From: Craterostigma plantagineum
Lineage: Eukaryota; Streptophyta; Magnoliopsida; Lamiales; Linderniaceae
Direction: 5' to 3'
Assembly (NCBI GenBank): GCA_027422505.1
Contig: JAPQWV010001613.1
Span: 1-64,000 of the forward strand
Length of the DNA: 64,000 nt
A program made the position numbers and the translations under genes. Below are positions 21,835 through 33,053 of the stretch, piece by piece. Every line of letters starts with the position of its first letter. Positions within the stretch are counted from its first letter, which is position 1. Below the pieces are notes generated by a model. The model did not search any database, was not told where the DNA came from, and was given only the letters and a program-made list of their open reading frames with translations.

Positions 21835-23450
21835 TCAACATACCCTCTGGCAGTAAAGTCTGCTTCCCCGTAATAATGTAACATCTGAGGTTCCTTTGAT
21901 ATATCGTAGGATCCTCTTCACCGCGCTCCAATGCTCTTTGCCCGGATTCGCCATGTACCGACTTACTACTCCCACTGCATGTGCAATGTCTGGTCGTGTA
22001 CAAATCATCACGAACATAAGACTTTCCACCGCTGATGCATACGGTACTCGAGACATCTCCATCCTCCCTTCTTCACTGCTAGAACTCATACCTGAGGATA
22101 ATTTAAAATTAACAAGAAGTGGGGTAGAAATTGGCTTACAATCTTGCATATTGAAGCGTCGCAAGACCTTCTCAGATAATTTTTCTGCGAAAGCCAAATC
22201 TTCTTGTTATTCTGTCTCGGTAAATTTGCATCCCTAGAATCTTGTTTGCTGGTCCCAAGTCCTTCATATCAAATTCCCTAGCCAACTGTGCCTTGACTTC
22301 AAGACGATCTTTGTTGGGCCTGCTACCAACATGTCGTCAACATACAACAGTAATATGATAAAATTACTTTCACCAAACCTCTTGAAATATGCACAAGGGT
22401 CTGCATTTAATCTGTTGTATCCAAGGCTCATGATGAAGGAATCAAATCTCTTATACCAACACCTCGACGCCTGTTTGAGACCGTATAGAGATTTGTTCAA
22501 CTTGCAAACCAAGTTCTGTTTTTTTTTGTCTTCAAAACCTTCCGGTTGGAGCATAAATCTCTTCTTCAAGATCTCCATGAGAAAAGCCGTCTTCACATCT
22601 AGTTGCTCTAGATGTAGGTCGAATGTAGCACACATTGCCAAGAGTATGCGAACAGTCATCAGTCGAACCACCGGTGAGAATATCTCATTGAAGTCGATGC
22701 CTTCTTTCTGATAGTAGCCTTTAGCCACCAGTCGTGCACGAAAGCGCTCTGGTGCTGCTTCAGAAGAATCTTTTTTCGACGGACTTCCGTTTCACCTGAA
22801 TCATCATAGTCTCTGAGCTTTCTTTGTGCTATCATTTCCTCCGATTAGCTTATCTTCTAAAAAGATAACCTCCCTACTGATGACAACCTTGTGGGCAGTG
22901 GGATCCCACAGGCGATACCCCTTCACACCATCAGCATACCCCAAGAACAAGCACTTCCTGGACCTCGGATCCAGCTTCGTAGTTTCTTGGGCATTGTACA
23001 TCACGTAGACAGGACTTCCAAATACATGGAGTTTGGAATAATCCACTGGCTTTCCATTCCACATCTCCATCGGCGTCTTCTGATCAATTGCCGTTGAAGG
23101 CGATTGATTGATCACGTGGCAGGCGGTGTTGACTGCTTCAGCCCAGTATGATTTATCCAGACCTGCAGCTCCCAACGTGGCTCGTCCTCTCCAACAGAGT
23201 CCTGTTCATCGCGTCGCACTCCATTTTGCTGTGGAGTATACGCCGTAGTGAAGTTCCTTTTGATGCCTTCCCTCTTGCAAAAGCTATCAAATTATTTGCC
23301 AGTATATTCTCCTCGACTATCCGTCCTCAAACATTTTTTTCCGTCTGTCACTGTGGCTGGTTCCGTCGATAGCCTCCAGACAGCCGTCCTTGCGCACAAT
23401 CGCCTTTATCTTTAATTTCCACAGTGAGAAGTTCTCCCGTTGAATTTTTC
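21835..23450 (-). pseudogene. Copia integrase and reverse transcriptase remnants
   Basis: Read on the minus strand. Integrase C-terminal part at 23175-22804 (SYWAEAVNTACHVINQSP, LHVFGSPVYVMYN, FLGYADGVKGYRLWDP); RT at 22728-22264 (LEQLDVKTAFL, NKSLYGLKQASRCWYKRF, and the YVDDMLVAG active-site block); and the RT/RNase H link at 22197-21835 ([32 protein letters not shown]). Frames shift between blocks, and the catalytic integrase core and RNase H domain are missing. TNT1/Tork-like. Confidence 0.82.
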
Positions 23451-23848
23451 AATATCAAACTTTGCTGCCATAATTTCTGCTCAGTCGTGAACGATAACTC
23501 CGACGGGGTTGCAACAGATAATTATTGAACTCAAAACGGCCTTTTCGCCACCGGAACAAGGGCAGCATAATATCTATTATTTTCTGATGTGGAGGGTCCA
23601 CGTTGGAGGCAACCACAGAGCATACAATAAATATATATATAAAACCCAAGCTAGGCTTTGATACCAATTGTTGGCGTGGCAGCGGACCCGGTCGAGTAAT
23701 ATTGCGGCTAATATTTGAGCAACTAAAGATAAAAGTGGACACTGAGATTTAACGTGAAAAACCCCCCAAACAAATAGGGGTAAAAAACCACGGGTAAGGA
23801 AGAAGAATCCATTATAGGGGAAATATAGGAGTTACAACCTCTCGTACT

Positions 23849-24115
23849 TGGCATATAGCTTGGTAGCCCTGCTGGCACTACATCTGGTGCCGGAAACCTG
23901 TAGATGGATGTGGTTTTGACATCCTACCCTTGCCTGTATCGAATGTCTATCAATTTTTGGCTTTGGTCTTGTTGGGACTTTGTGGGATGTCTGGCTTGCT
24001 TGGTTCTTTTTTGGGCTGTGTGACCGGTAGAATGTTACCGTGTGTCGCGTCATGAGCAATATCATGAACGCTTTTTGTACCTCATGTTTTTTTTTTTAGT
24101 GAAAATTCCCAAAAA
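23849..24115 (+). mobile_element. 5'-truncated poly-A retroposon fragment
   Basis: A 267-bp insert in the Copia LTR, flanked by the 13-bp duplication AACCTCTCGTACT (23836-23848 and 24116-24128) and ending in an A-run. This is target-primed reverse transcription by a LINE-type element. It contains an internal T12 (24088-24099). No coding domain is visible and it does not resemble the 19881 or 30257 retroposons, so it may be a LINE 3' UTR or a retrocopied transcript. Confidence 0.65.
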
Positions 24116-24196
24116 AACCTCTCGTACTACCAAGGAGAAAAACCCTCAATACCTCTCTTTATAGTCGGAGAAAATATCCGACAAACTCTGTATTAA

Positions 24197-24618
24197 CTTA
24201 TTCATGACAAGTACATAATGGGTACTAAGTAATGTATTCTAGGCCGTTATATGTAATTAAAGAAAAAACTGAAATATTGGATACATATCACTAACTAATT
24301 ATGCAATAGTTATAATCATAATTATATCCAAATACGTGTTTCATCCCCCAATTTTTGTGTATTTAATTGCCATTGTCTTAATTAGTGTATGTTGAAATAT
24401 TATAGTGGGACAAGAACAATTATATCAATATATATTTTATTATAGATGCTCAATTATTGGTTTACCATACAAGTCCCACCACTAACACACTCACCCCTTT
24501 TTTATTATAATCACATGCACTCTCTTTGGACAAGATGACACAATACGCACATGGATAGATGTAGAAGTACTCTAGACAATATAATATACAGACACCACAC
24601 CTTACGTGGACAAGCCAT

Positions 24619-24651
<33 letters not shown>

Positions 24652-24788
24652 ATGGCTTAAAAGTGGGTTTGTTATTTCTAGAGCATCATATATAATATAC
24701 ACACACATATCTACAGAAGCCATCTAATTCCATCCTATTTTAGCGTACTTAAACAAAATTGAAGATTCATCTCTTAAACATACTCACC
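24197..24788 (+). promoter_or_regulatory. probable upstream region of the RKD gene
   Basis: AT-rich non-coding sequence that lay directly upstream of the RKD start codon before a Copia element inserted at 24789. It contains a (CA)5(TA)12 microsatellite and ends TTAAACATACTCACC, which continues across the insertion into the ATG at 29875. No defined promoter element can be assigned by eye. Confidence 0.45.
24618..24652 (+). repeat. (CA)n(TA)n microsatellite
   Basis: Simple repeat in the presumed RKD upstream region. Confidence 0.9.
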
Positions 24789-25284
24789 TGTTAGGATATG
24801 CGGAAATCCCCGATAATTATTTTGCCCGAAAAATGACGATAATAAATAATAGAGACGAAAAATAAATTTGGACAGTGACACGAGATTTGCGTGGTTCGGT
24901 CAGAATGACCTACGTCCACGGGCCGGAGGGTAGAACTTCTTTATTATGTGGAGATATTACAGACACGTACACTGACGTGGTACAAAAGCAACTACAACAA
25001 TATCTGGAGTAGGCTATACAAGAAAATAACCAGAGGAGAAGATCTTATATGATACTGGTGGTGTCCTTCTTCCTTTGCTGAATGAGCCTATTTATAGGCT
25101 GAGTTTTGCTCTGATCTGCCGTTTGAACACATATTGTGAACATAGAAAAATTAAAGCATCAAATGTCCTCATTTGGCAACTTACGTGTTCCTTTATTCAG
25201 CCAACCATAGACCTTTCAAAACCCACATGCTCTTTTGACCAAAAAACATTTCGGCGCCCATCTATCAAGGTCACCACATCAACA
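24789..25284 (-). repeat. 3' LTR of the young Copia
   Basis: 496 bp, TG...CA. It contains a probable TATA segment (complement of GAGCCTATTTATAGGCTGAG) near 25084. Confidence 0.93.
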
Positions 25285-25370
25285 AATCTCCACCTTGACC
25301 TTGATTCCGTAAATAACTCCACCTTAATTAGTAACACCTTTATCTCCCTCCGACCTTAGCCCCTGACGGG

Positions 25371-28300
25371 CTACTTCACCATTTCTGAAACACCAATCAA
25401 GTCCAAACAATGTTTGAACTTGGAAACTGGAAGAGCCTTCGTAAACAAATCTGCAGGATTATCCTTCGTATTGATCTTCTTGATAAACACCTTCTTATCT
25501 GCAATGATCTCACGAATAAAATGATACTTAACATCAATATGTTTAGTCCTTTCGTGATACATCTGATCCTTAGTCAAATGAATCGCACTTTGACTATCAC
25601 AGAAAATTGTAATAACTCCCTCATTCTGAGTTAATTCGCTGAACAACCCTTTCAACCACAAAGCTTCCTTGATCACATCAGTAATCGCCATGTATTCTGC
25701 TTCAGTAGTAGACAGCGCCACTACATGCTGTAGAGTTGCTTTCCAGCTAACTGCACAACCTCCAATACAAAATACATAACCAGTAAGAGATCGTCGTTTA
25801 TCGAGATCACCTGCGTAGTCTGAATCAACGAAGCCAACGAGAGTATCACTGTTTCTGCCAAACTCCAAACAAAAGCTTAGAGTACCCTTCAAGTATCTGA
25901 GAATCCACTTCACTGCTTGCCAGTGTTCTTTCCCTGGATTAGCCATATACCTGCTAACAACATTAACAGCCTGTGAAATATCAGGACGTGTACATACCAT
26001 TGCATACATAATACTGCCGACTGCACTCGAGTAAGGAACTCGTGCCATGTACGCTTCTTCCTCATCTGATGATGGTGACTGAGCAGCGCTTAGCCTAAAA
26101 TGGCTAGCAAGAGGAGTGCTGACTGGTTTGGCATCATTCATGCCAAATCTCTCCAAAACCTTTCTGAGGTAACTTTCCTGGGTCAGGTGTAACTTACCAG
26201 CTCCTCTATCACGTCTAATCTCCATACCAAGAATCTTCTTAGCTGCTCCCAAATCCTTCATTTCAAATTCACCATCTAATAAGGCCTTCAACTGGTGAAT
26301 TTCTGCAAGATTCTTAGCCGCGATGAGCATGTCATCAACATATAACAACAGATAAATGAACGAACTGTCACTTAACTTCCGGAAGTAAACACAACTATCA
26401 TACTTGCTCCTGGAGAAACCATGACCCAACATGAAAGAATCAAACGTTTATACCACTGTCTTGGAGACTGCTTTAATCCATATAAGGATTTTTTCAGTAG
26501 ACAAACTTGGTCTTCCTTGCCTTCAACTATGAAGCCTTCAGGTTGCTTCATATAAATCTGTTCATCTAAGTCGCCATGTAAGAACGCCGTCTTGACGTCA
26601 AGCTGTTCTAACTCCAAATCATACATGGCAACGAATGCAAGTAATACACGAATAGAGCTATGTCTAACGACAGGTGAGAACACATCATTAAAATCAACAC
26701 CTTGTACCTGACTATAGCCTTTCGCGACTAATCGTGCCTTATACCTTGCATCGTCAGAACCAGATAAACCTTCTTTCTTCTTGAAGACCCACTTACATCC
26801 GACTATTTTCTTTTTCTTCGGCGGCACAAGAATCCAAGTACCATTCTTGTGCAGAAACTCCATTTCTTCATTCGTCGCTACCAACCACTTATCAGAATTA
26901 TCATCGCTTATTGCCTCCGAATAGGTAGAAGGTTCGTCGCCTCCACCTGTTTCTTGCGCCACTGATAAAGCGTACGAAACTAAATTTACGTACCGCTGTG
27001 GTAAGCGAATCTCCCGTCTCTCCCTATCTCTGGCTATAGAATATTCCTGCTCGGTGCTTCCATCTTCAACAGGATCTCAATCTGGCTCATCTTCTTGACC
27101 TGTTGAACTCGTAGCAGGATTATCTGAAAAGTCTTTGCTGATCTCGAGCTCCACCTCGCTGTGTACACTATCCTTCTTTTCTTGATTAGAAGAATTAGTA
27201 GACTCATTTGAAGAATGTAACATAGAAGACTCGTCAAACGTAACATCTCTGCTAATTATAAATTTGGGTGACTTGGAATCAGGATTATATAGTCTATATC
27301 CTTTCACCCCTGAAGCGTAACCGAGAAAAATACACTTTTTAGCTCTAGGCTCTAACTTTCCCTCGTTTACGTGCATATAAGCTGGGCACCGAAATATTCT
27401 TAAGTTGGAGTAATCAGCAGGAGTACCTGACCAAACTTCCTCAGGAGTCTTGAAATTGATCGGTGAACACGGTGAGCGGTTGACAATATAACATGCTGCG
27501 GCGATAGCTTCAGCCCAAAAATCATTTGTCAACCCAGCATTGGAGATCATACATCGAGCTTTCTCTAAAAGCGTTCGTTCATTCGCTCGGCAACACCATT
27601 TTGTTGAGGCGTCATTCGAACAGTGTGATGTCGAGCAATTCCTTCATTCTTGCAGAACTCATTGAACTCGCTTCCGCAAAATTCTAAGCCATTATCTGTC
27701 CGCAACCGTTTGATCTGTTTTCCTGTCTGCTTTTCAATCAAAGCTTTCCATTGTTTAAATGTTAGGAAAACATCACTTTTCTGCTTAAGAAAATAGACCC
27801 AGACTTTCCTTGAAAAATCATCAATGAAAGTCAACATATATCTTGCACCACCTTTGGACGGAACACGAGAAGGACCCCATACATCAGAATGAATATAGTC
27901 CAAAGTACCTTTCGTCCTGTGGACAGCTGGCGAATTGAAGCTGACTCGTTTCTGCTTCCCAAAAATACAGTGTTCGCAAAATTCCATCTTACCAGTACTT
28001 TGACCGCAAAGTAGGCCCCGCTTGCTTAAAATCGTCAAGCCTTTTTCTCCCATGTGTCCAAGTCGCATATGCCATAATCTCGTGGTATCAACCTCCGGGG
28101 ATGTCGAAACTGCAGCGGAACCTGTAACAGTAGTTCCCTGCAAAATATATAAATTTCCAGACCTGCAAGCTTTCATCGCGACAAGGGCACCTCTGGCAAT
28201 CTTTAAAACTCCACCTTCACCTGAGAACCTGCACCCTTGAGATTCAAGTGTGCCTAAAGAGACAAGATTTCTCTTCATATCTGGAACATGTCTGACTTCT

Positions 28301-29327
28301 GTGAGCGTTCGGATGATTCCGTCGAACATCTTGATCTTAACTGTGCCTTTGCCAACAACTTTACACGGAGCATCATTTCCCATTAAGACATATCCACCAT
28401 CGAATTTTCATATGTGGAAAAATAATCCCGACTCCGACTTATGTGGTAAGAACAACCCGAATCTAAGATCCACTCATTTTCAGACCTAACAACATTTGCA
28501 GTTGCTACAAATATAGTTCCATCGCTCTCATCAGCAGCTAAACTAGCTTCGGCGGTTTATTAAATTGCTGATTATTTTTCTCCTTATTTTTTATTTAAAA
28601 CAATCAGCTTTAATGTGTCCCTTTTTCTTGCAAAAATTACAGATTTTATTTCTGTACCTGGATTTCGACCTTTCTTTAGATCTGCTGCTTTCAGCGTCTC
28701 TATGTTCTGGTCTTCCCCGTGCAACAGGCCTTCTGTCTGGCTACCACTTGTTTCTCCCGTAATATCCCTGTCTATCTGTTCTTTCGATTGTAAAGCGGAT
28801 TTGACACTAGAATATGATATTGTGTCTTTTCCGTATATAATCGTGTCACGAAAATGTTTTAAAGACGAGGGAAGGGAACACAACAATATTATGGCCTGAT
28901 CTTCGTCCGTCACTTTGACTTCTACGTTCGCCAAATCAATAATGATAGAATCGAATTTATCGAGATGCGAGAGAATAGAAGTACCTTCCGTCATTTTCAT
29001 ACTGTATAGCTTCTGCTTTAAATAAAGTCGGTTCTCCTTAGTCTTCTTCATGTAGATCGCTTTTAACGCATCCCACATACCCATGGCCGTCGTCTCCGTG
29101 GCAACTTCTTGTAAAACCTCGTAAGAGAGATTTAATATAATAGCCGATCTGGCTTTCTTGTCCAATTCATTAAATTGATCGTCCTTCATTTCGGTTGGTT
29201 TCTTCTTTGCGCCTTCAAGCGCCACCTCACAACCGTCTTGAATTAGTATGGCCTCCATCTTGAGACTCCACATTGCAAAGTTGACGTTTCTGTCGAACTT
29301 TTCAATTGACATTTTTGTTATCGTCAT
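25371..29327 (-). pseudogene. Copia gag-pol polyprotein, frameshifted
   Basis: Minus-strand domains in order. Gag 29327-28584 (UBN2-type, begins MTITKMSIEKFDRN), with a CCHC knuckle (CNFCKKKGHIKADC) only in a shifted frame near 28660-28620. Protease WILDSGCSYH near 28470-28440 with catalytic DSG at 28463-28455. Integrase 28383-27565: HHCC zinc region ([11 protein letters not shown] ... CEHC) and acidic triad visible as SDVWG, RTDNG and NGVAERMNE. Integrase C-terminus 27550-27077. RT 26962-26372 and 26432-25371 with YVDD at 26342-26331, then RNase H ([20 protein letters not shown], ending VSEMVK). Four frame breaks prevent one polyprotein, yet catalytic residues are kept, so decay is recent. 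TNT1/Tork-like. Confidence 0.9.
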
Positions 29328-29367
29328 GGTGGCTAAAAAATAAATCGGGTTGGCTCTGATACCAATT

Positions 29368-29860
29368 TGTTAGGATATGCGGAAATCCCCGATAATTATT
29401 TTGCCCGAAAAATGACGATAATAAATAATAGAGACGAAAAATAAATTTGGACAGTGACACGAGATTTACGTGTTCGGTCAGAATGACCTACGTCCACGGG
29501 CCGGAGGGTAGAACTTCTTTATTATGTGGAAATATTACAGACACGTACACTGACGTGGTACAAAAGCAACTACAACAATATCTGGAGTAGGCTATACAAG
29601 AAAATAACCAGAGGAGAAATCTTATATGATACTGGTGGTGTCCTTCTTCCTTTGCTGAATGAGCCTATTTATAGGCTGAGTTTTGCTCTGATCTGCCGTT
29701 TGAACACATATTGTGAACATAGAAAAATTAAAGCATCAAATGTCCTCATTTGGCAACTTACGTGTTCCTTTATTCAGCCAACCATAGACCTTTCAAAACC
29801 CACATGCTCTTTTGACCAAAAAACATTTCGGCGCCATCTATCAAGGTCACCACATCAACA
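29368..29860 (-). repeat. 5' LTR of the young Copia
   Basis: 493 bp, nearly identical to 24789-25284; ends 14 bp before the RKD start codon. Confidence 0.93.
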
Positions 29861-29874
29861 TCACCTATTTTAAA

Positions 29875-31707
29875 ATGGTTTCAAGGGAGATTGCCTTCAA
29901 GTTGGAGAATCAGAATGATCTTGAGAGCTTCCTCTTTGATGAGCCTTCACCGTTTGGGTATTTTTCTCTTATATTATATCTTTATATTTTCCTTTGTGTG
30001 TGTGTGCGCGCGTGTATATATATACATAACTACACTTTTTTTTGGGGTTTCTTTACGACAATATGGACAAACTGACTGTAGTGGTTTTGGCATGTCTGAT
30101 TTCTTCGATTTCGAGCCATTCTCTTTAGCAAATCAATATCCCAGCACTTTCCCAGTCGAACTAAATGGCATCGAAGAGATTTCTGGCGATTTTGGGCTAT
30201 GGGACTTTCGACCCACAAGTACAGCTAAACGATCCTAATAACGTCATGAACGATAACCATGTTTTTAGGGTTTTCACTCACCCCTCCCCTCTTTCTCTCC
30301 CGCCGCAAAAACAACAAGAAGGTAAGTTTCTCCCCCATCCTCCATTAATGGAGGTGGGGGAGCCATTCTTCTCATTTTTTTCACTTCTTTTTCTGTTTTT
30401 TATTTTTATTCTATTTATATAAAAAAAAAAACTTTGCGGACCATCGCCTCCACCTCCGTCACTGGGGCCGTGGGCGCGCCACCTCCACCTTCCCTGCCGG
30501 AGCCGCTGCCGCACACCTCCACTTCCACCTCGTCCGACGGTGCCTCTGCCGCTCCACCTCCACCTCCTCCACGGTGCCGCTGCCGCTCACCTCCACCTCT
30601 TCCGACGGTGCTGCTGCGCCCACCTCCTCCCCGCTCCCACAGCTGACAATGGGCCACCTCCACAGCCGCAGTTGATTTCGTAGCCCGCCACCTACATCTC
30701 CATCTCTGCCGCTTGCGTTGTTTCCACCTCATTGCCTTTCGCCACTTTGCAGTCCTCCCACGAGTCTCCCGAGTTGGGAGCTCATCTCTCCCATCCATTG
30801 GGTCGGGAGTTCTTTCTCCCTCGTTGGAGCATTTTCTCCCTTAGTGGACCCCTGTCCGATGAAAAGGAGATCCGTTAATCTAAGACAGAAGAAAATGATG
30901 TGTATCGTAGATTTAGCTAAGCTAATTTGTGTGGTAGGTTCTTTAGTTCTTCGTGTCTGAGACCGTGTATCTTGTTTTCTGTCGGTCTTTTTCGTTGTTG
31001 TTGGGTTGTTTGTTGCTCTGTGTGAGCCTTTGTTTCTCTTCCGGGTGATATTATCGGAGAGATCTTCTGAGCTATTTAGTCCATGCTAATGAAATTTAAG
31101 ATATCGTTTCCGGAAAAAAAAAACGTCATGAACGATAATCTGGTAACCTACGATCAGCAAGTAACGATAAGTTCTGCGATAATTCAACCTACGATTGATC
31201 TGGCATTGACTTTCCCTCGGCTGAGAATTATAAGAAGTTTGCTGATGTTTCGAGAAACAATGGGAGGTTCAATAAGCCGTCAGCTTTGCAGTACGAAGAG
31301 ATTCGAAAGTATTTCGGTGTCCCGATAACGAAGGCTGCAAGACAATTGAACGTGGGACTGACTGTACTGAAGAAGCGATGTAGGGAATTGAATATCAGTC
31401 GATGGCCTCATCGAAAAATCAAGAGTTTGAAGTCACTCATGGACAATGTTAAGGTACGTATACGATTACAAACACTTCATTCGTTGGAACTAGAAGTGAT
31501 TCTTACTTTTTATCTTGATTATAGGATTTGGGAATGGCGGCCGGGGTAGAGGTGTTGGAGGAACACAAAAGATTGCTTGAGAAGGTGCCAGAAATGGAGT
31601 TGACGGAGAGGACTAAGAAGCTGAGGCAATCATGCTTTAAGGCCAACTATAAGAAGAGAAGATCCATGCAATTTGCTGCTGCTTCTTCTTCTGCTAATAA
31701 CCTATAA
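29875..31707 (+). pseudogene. RKD-type RWP-RK transcription factor, disrupted
   Basis: RKD proteins are nuclear regulators of egg-cell and germline identity. Exon 1, 29875-29957, opens MVSREIAFKLENQNDLESF. Exon 2 is 30082-30256 continued at 31139-31453 after a retroposon insertion. Exon 3, 31525-31707, ends TAA. Introns keep GT-AG borders (GT 29958, AG 30081; GT 31454, AG 31524). Exon 2 holds the RWP-RK domain: FGVPITKAARQLNVGLTVLK, KRCRELNISRWPHRK (RWPxRK core at 31400-31417). Exon 3 encodes a basic/Leu-rich tail. Besides the insertion, single-base frame changes occur near 30210 and near 31215. A Copia element separates the start codon from its promoter. Family call strong; loss of function inferred. 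Confidence 0.85.
30257..31121 (+). mobile_element. GC-rich poly-A retroposon, copy 2, inside the RKD exon
   Basis: Flanked by the 17-bp duplication AACGTCATGAACGATAA (30240-30256 and 31122-31138) with a terminal poly-A after ATCGTTTCCGG. Organisation matches 19881-20976: hairpin CTCCCCCATCCTCCATTAATG/GAGGTGGGGGAG (30330-30362), pyrimidine-rich stretch, internal A11 (30420-30431), GC-rich Ser/Pro-coding stretch (30440-30650, non-homologous in detail), and shared 3' domain (30770-31115: TTGGGTCGGGAGT, GTCCGATGAA, GTAGATTTAGCTAA, GGTTCTTTAGTTCTT, GTTTTCTGTCGGT). No reverse transcriptase. Different target sites with long unequal duplications show two independent insertions. Confidence 0.78.
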
Positions 31708-31797
31708 TTAATAGTTTAGTTCTTCGGCTATCTTTTTTTATTTGGATTTTAGAGGATTTCTTCTTCTGCTAATTAATCTAGAATATCTAAGTCAATA

Positions 31798-31909
31798 GTG
31801 TGTGATGTCTATATAAATATATAATAGTAACTTGAAGTTATTTTTGTAGTTTATACTCAATGTGTGTGACTATATAAATATAATAGTAACTTGAAGTTAT
31901 TTTTGTATG
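31798..31909 (+). repeat. imperfect ~55-bp tandem duplication in RKD 3' flank
   Basis: Two consecutive units share GTGTGTGA, CTATATAAATATA and AATAGTAACTTGAAGTTATT. Confidence 0.75.
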
Positions 31910-32038
31910 TGTTTTTTTTTGAGGGATTATTTTTTCGTAGTAGTAAAATTAGTAAACGGATGTGGGACGAAATCATTATTCGCACAAGTTAGCCTCCTTT
32001 CTCGCCTTGAGGCTCGGCTTTAGGTTCACCGAAGCAAG

Positions 32039-32839
32039 TAGGGGTGGGCATTCGGTACAAACGTACCTAACCGAACCGAAATTTTCTATGATTTGAAGAA
32101 CCGAATACCAGACAACTTAATCGGTTCGGTAAAACCGAATTTTTCGGTTTTTTCGGTTATTTACCGAAATACCGAGTTCAAGAAAAAAACTAATTTGCCT
32201 AAACTCATATGCTCATCCACCGGTAACGAGCTGGTCTCGTGGACACAATCACCACCGGGAGCAAAGTCTTCACTACTTGACGACACTACTTGACGAAGCT
32301 ACAGGTGAATCCGATGCTAAACTCATCTGCAAACTTGTCTCGCTCTCTCTCTCTTGCGGTTTGATTGAAGATGATGAAGTTAATTACGAACCCGACGGAC
32401 GGAATCAGAGGGGGATCAGGGCAGGGGGTCGATTGATCTCCCGGCGGTGGGGCTACACGGGTGATTGGTGGCGTCGACTGGTTTTTATTTTTAATTTTTT
32501 GAGAAGAATCGTTGTACTTGTAGAGGAAGAAGGATGATTAGAGAACCCTAAATTGACCTACTGGTGGGCTGTATATCTATTGGGCTTTGTTTTAAAAATA
32601 GTTAAATTATTATCTACGCCCATTTCTGGCCTACGAACATATAATATAACTGATATTTTAATATATTTTATTTTAAATTCGGTAATTCGGTATATCGAAT
32701 ACCGAACAAAAAATTCCATACCGAACCGAAATACCGAAATTTTAGAAATTACGTACCGAATACCGAACCGAATTTTTTCGCTTCGGTTCGGTTTGTACCG
32801 AAATTCGGTTTTTCGTTTACCGAACTGTGCCCACCCCTA
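32039..32839. mobile_element. hAT-like non-autonomous element with ACCGAA-rich termini
   Basis: Perfect 12-bp terminal inverted repeat TAGGGGTGGGCA / TGCCCACCCCTA. Subterminal regions are dense in ACCGAA/TTCGGT on both sides (32050-32180, 32680-32825). The interior (32190-32570) is more complex but encodes no recognisable protein. Flanks AGCAAGT (32033-32039) and AGCAGGT (32839-32845) differ at one base, so a decayed target duplication is likely. Inference of hAT rests on the TAGGGGTG terminus and subterminal repeats. Confidence 0.6.
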
Positions 32840-33053
32840 GCAGGTGATGGTAATGGGTCGAATGCGGATCACAAAACGGGTTCGGGCCTGAACCGGGTGA
32901 GAAGAGCTGGGGCGGATCAAACTTGGGTCCGAAATTTCCCACCCCAAAGCAGATATGCAGAGGCCTCGACAGGTTCGCGATAGGGCAGGAGAGAGCCAAA
33001 AAGCTCTTTGCTTTATCGGAAGATCTGATTTTTCTCGTATTTTCCGCCGGCAG

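Larger units (their letters stand above)
21242..24196 (-). mobile_element. decayed Copia retrotransposon, minus strand
   Basis: The left LTR (21242-21696, 3' LTR of the minus-strand element) begins TGTTGGCGTG and ends TTCTGACA. The right LTR begins at 23668 with the same sequence and is cut off near 24196. The tRNA primer site is intact: GGCTTTGATACCAA at 23653-23666, the complement of the initiator-Met-type TTGGTATCAAAGCC, one base from the LTR. Internally, gag, protease and most of RNase H are deleted. A poly-A retroposon fragment (23849-24115) sits in the right LTR. Confidence 0.85.
24789..29860 (-). mobile_element. young, complete Copia retrotransposon, minus strand
   Basis: Complete element of 5,072 bp with 5-bp target duplication TCACC (24784-24788 and 29861-29865), LTRs of 496 and 493 bp (TGTTAGGATATG...CATCAACA), a Met-type primer site (GGCTCTGATACCAA, 29352-29365) and a polypurine tract (complement AATCTCCACCTT at 25285). 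By eye the LTRs differ by two substitutions and three single-base indels, so the insertion is recent. All polyprotein domains are present but frameshifted. It lies 14 bp upstream of the RKD ATG in opposite orientation. Confidence 0.95.

Noticed and set aside
30278..30798. Minus-strand Arg/Gly-rich open frames
   Set aside because: Same GC-rich retroposon block read backwards; no domain, not conserved in the sister retroposon.
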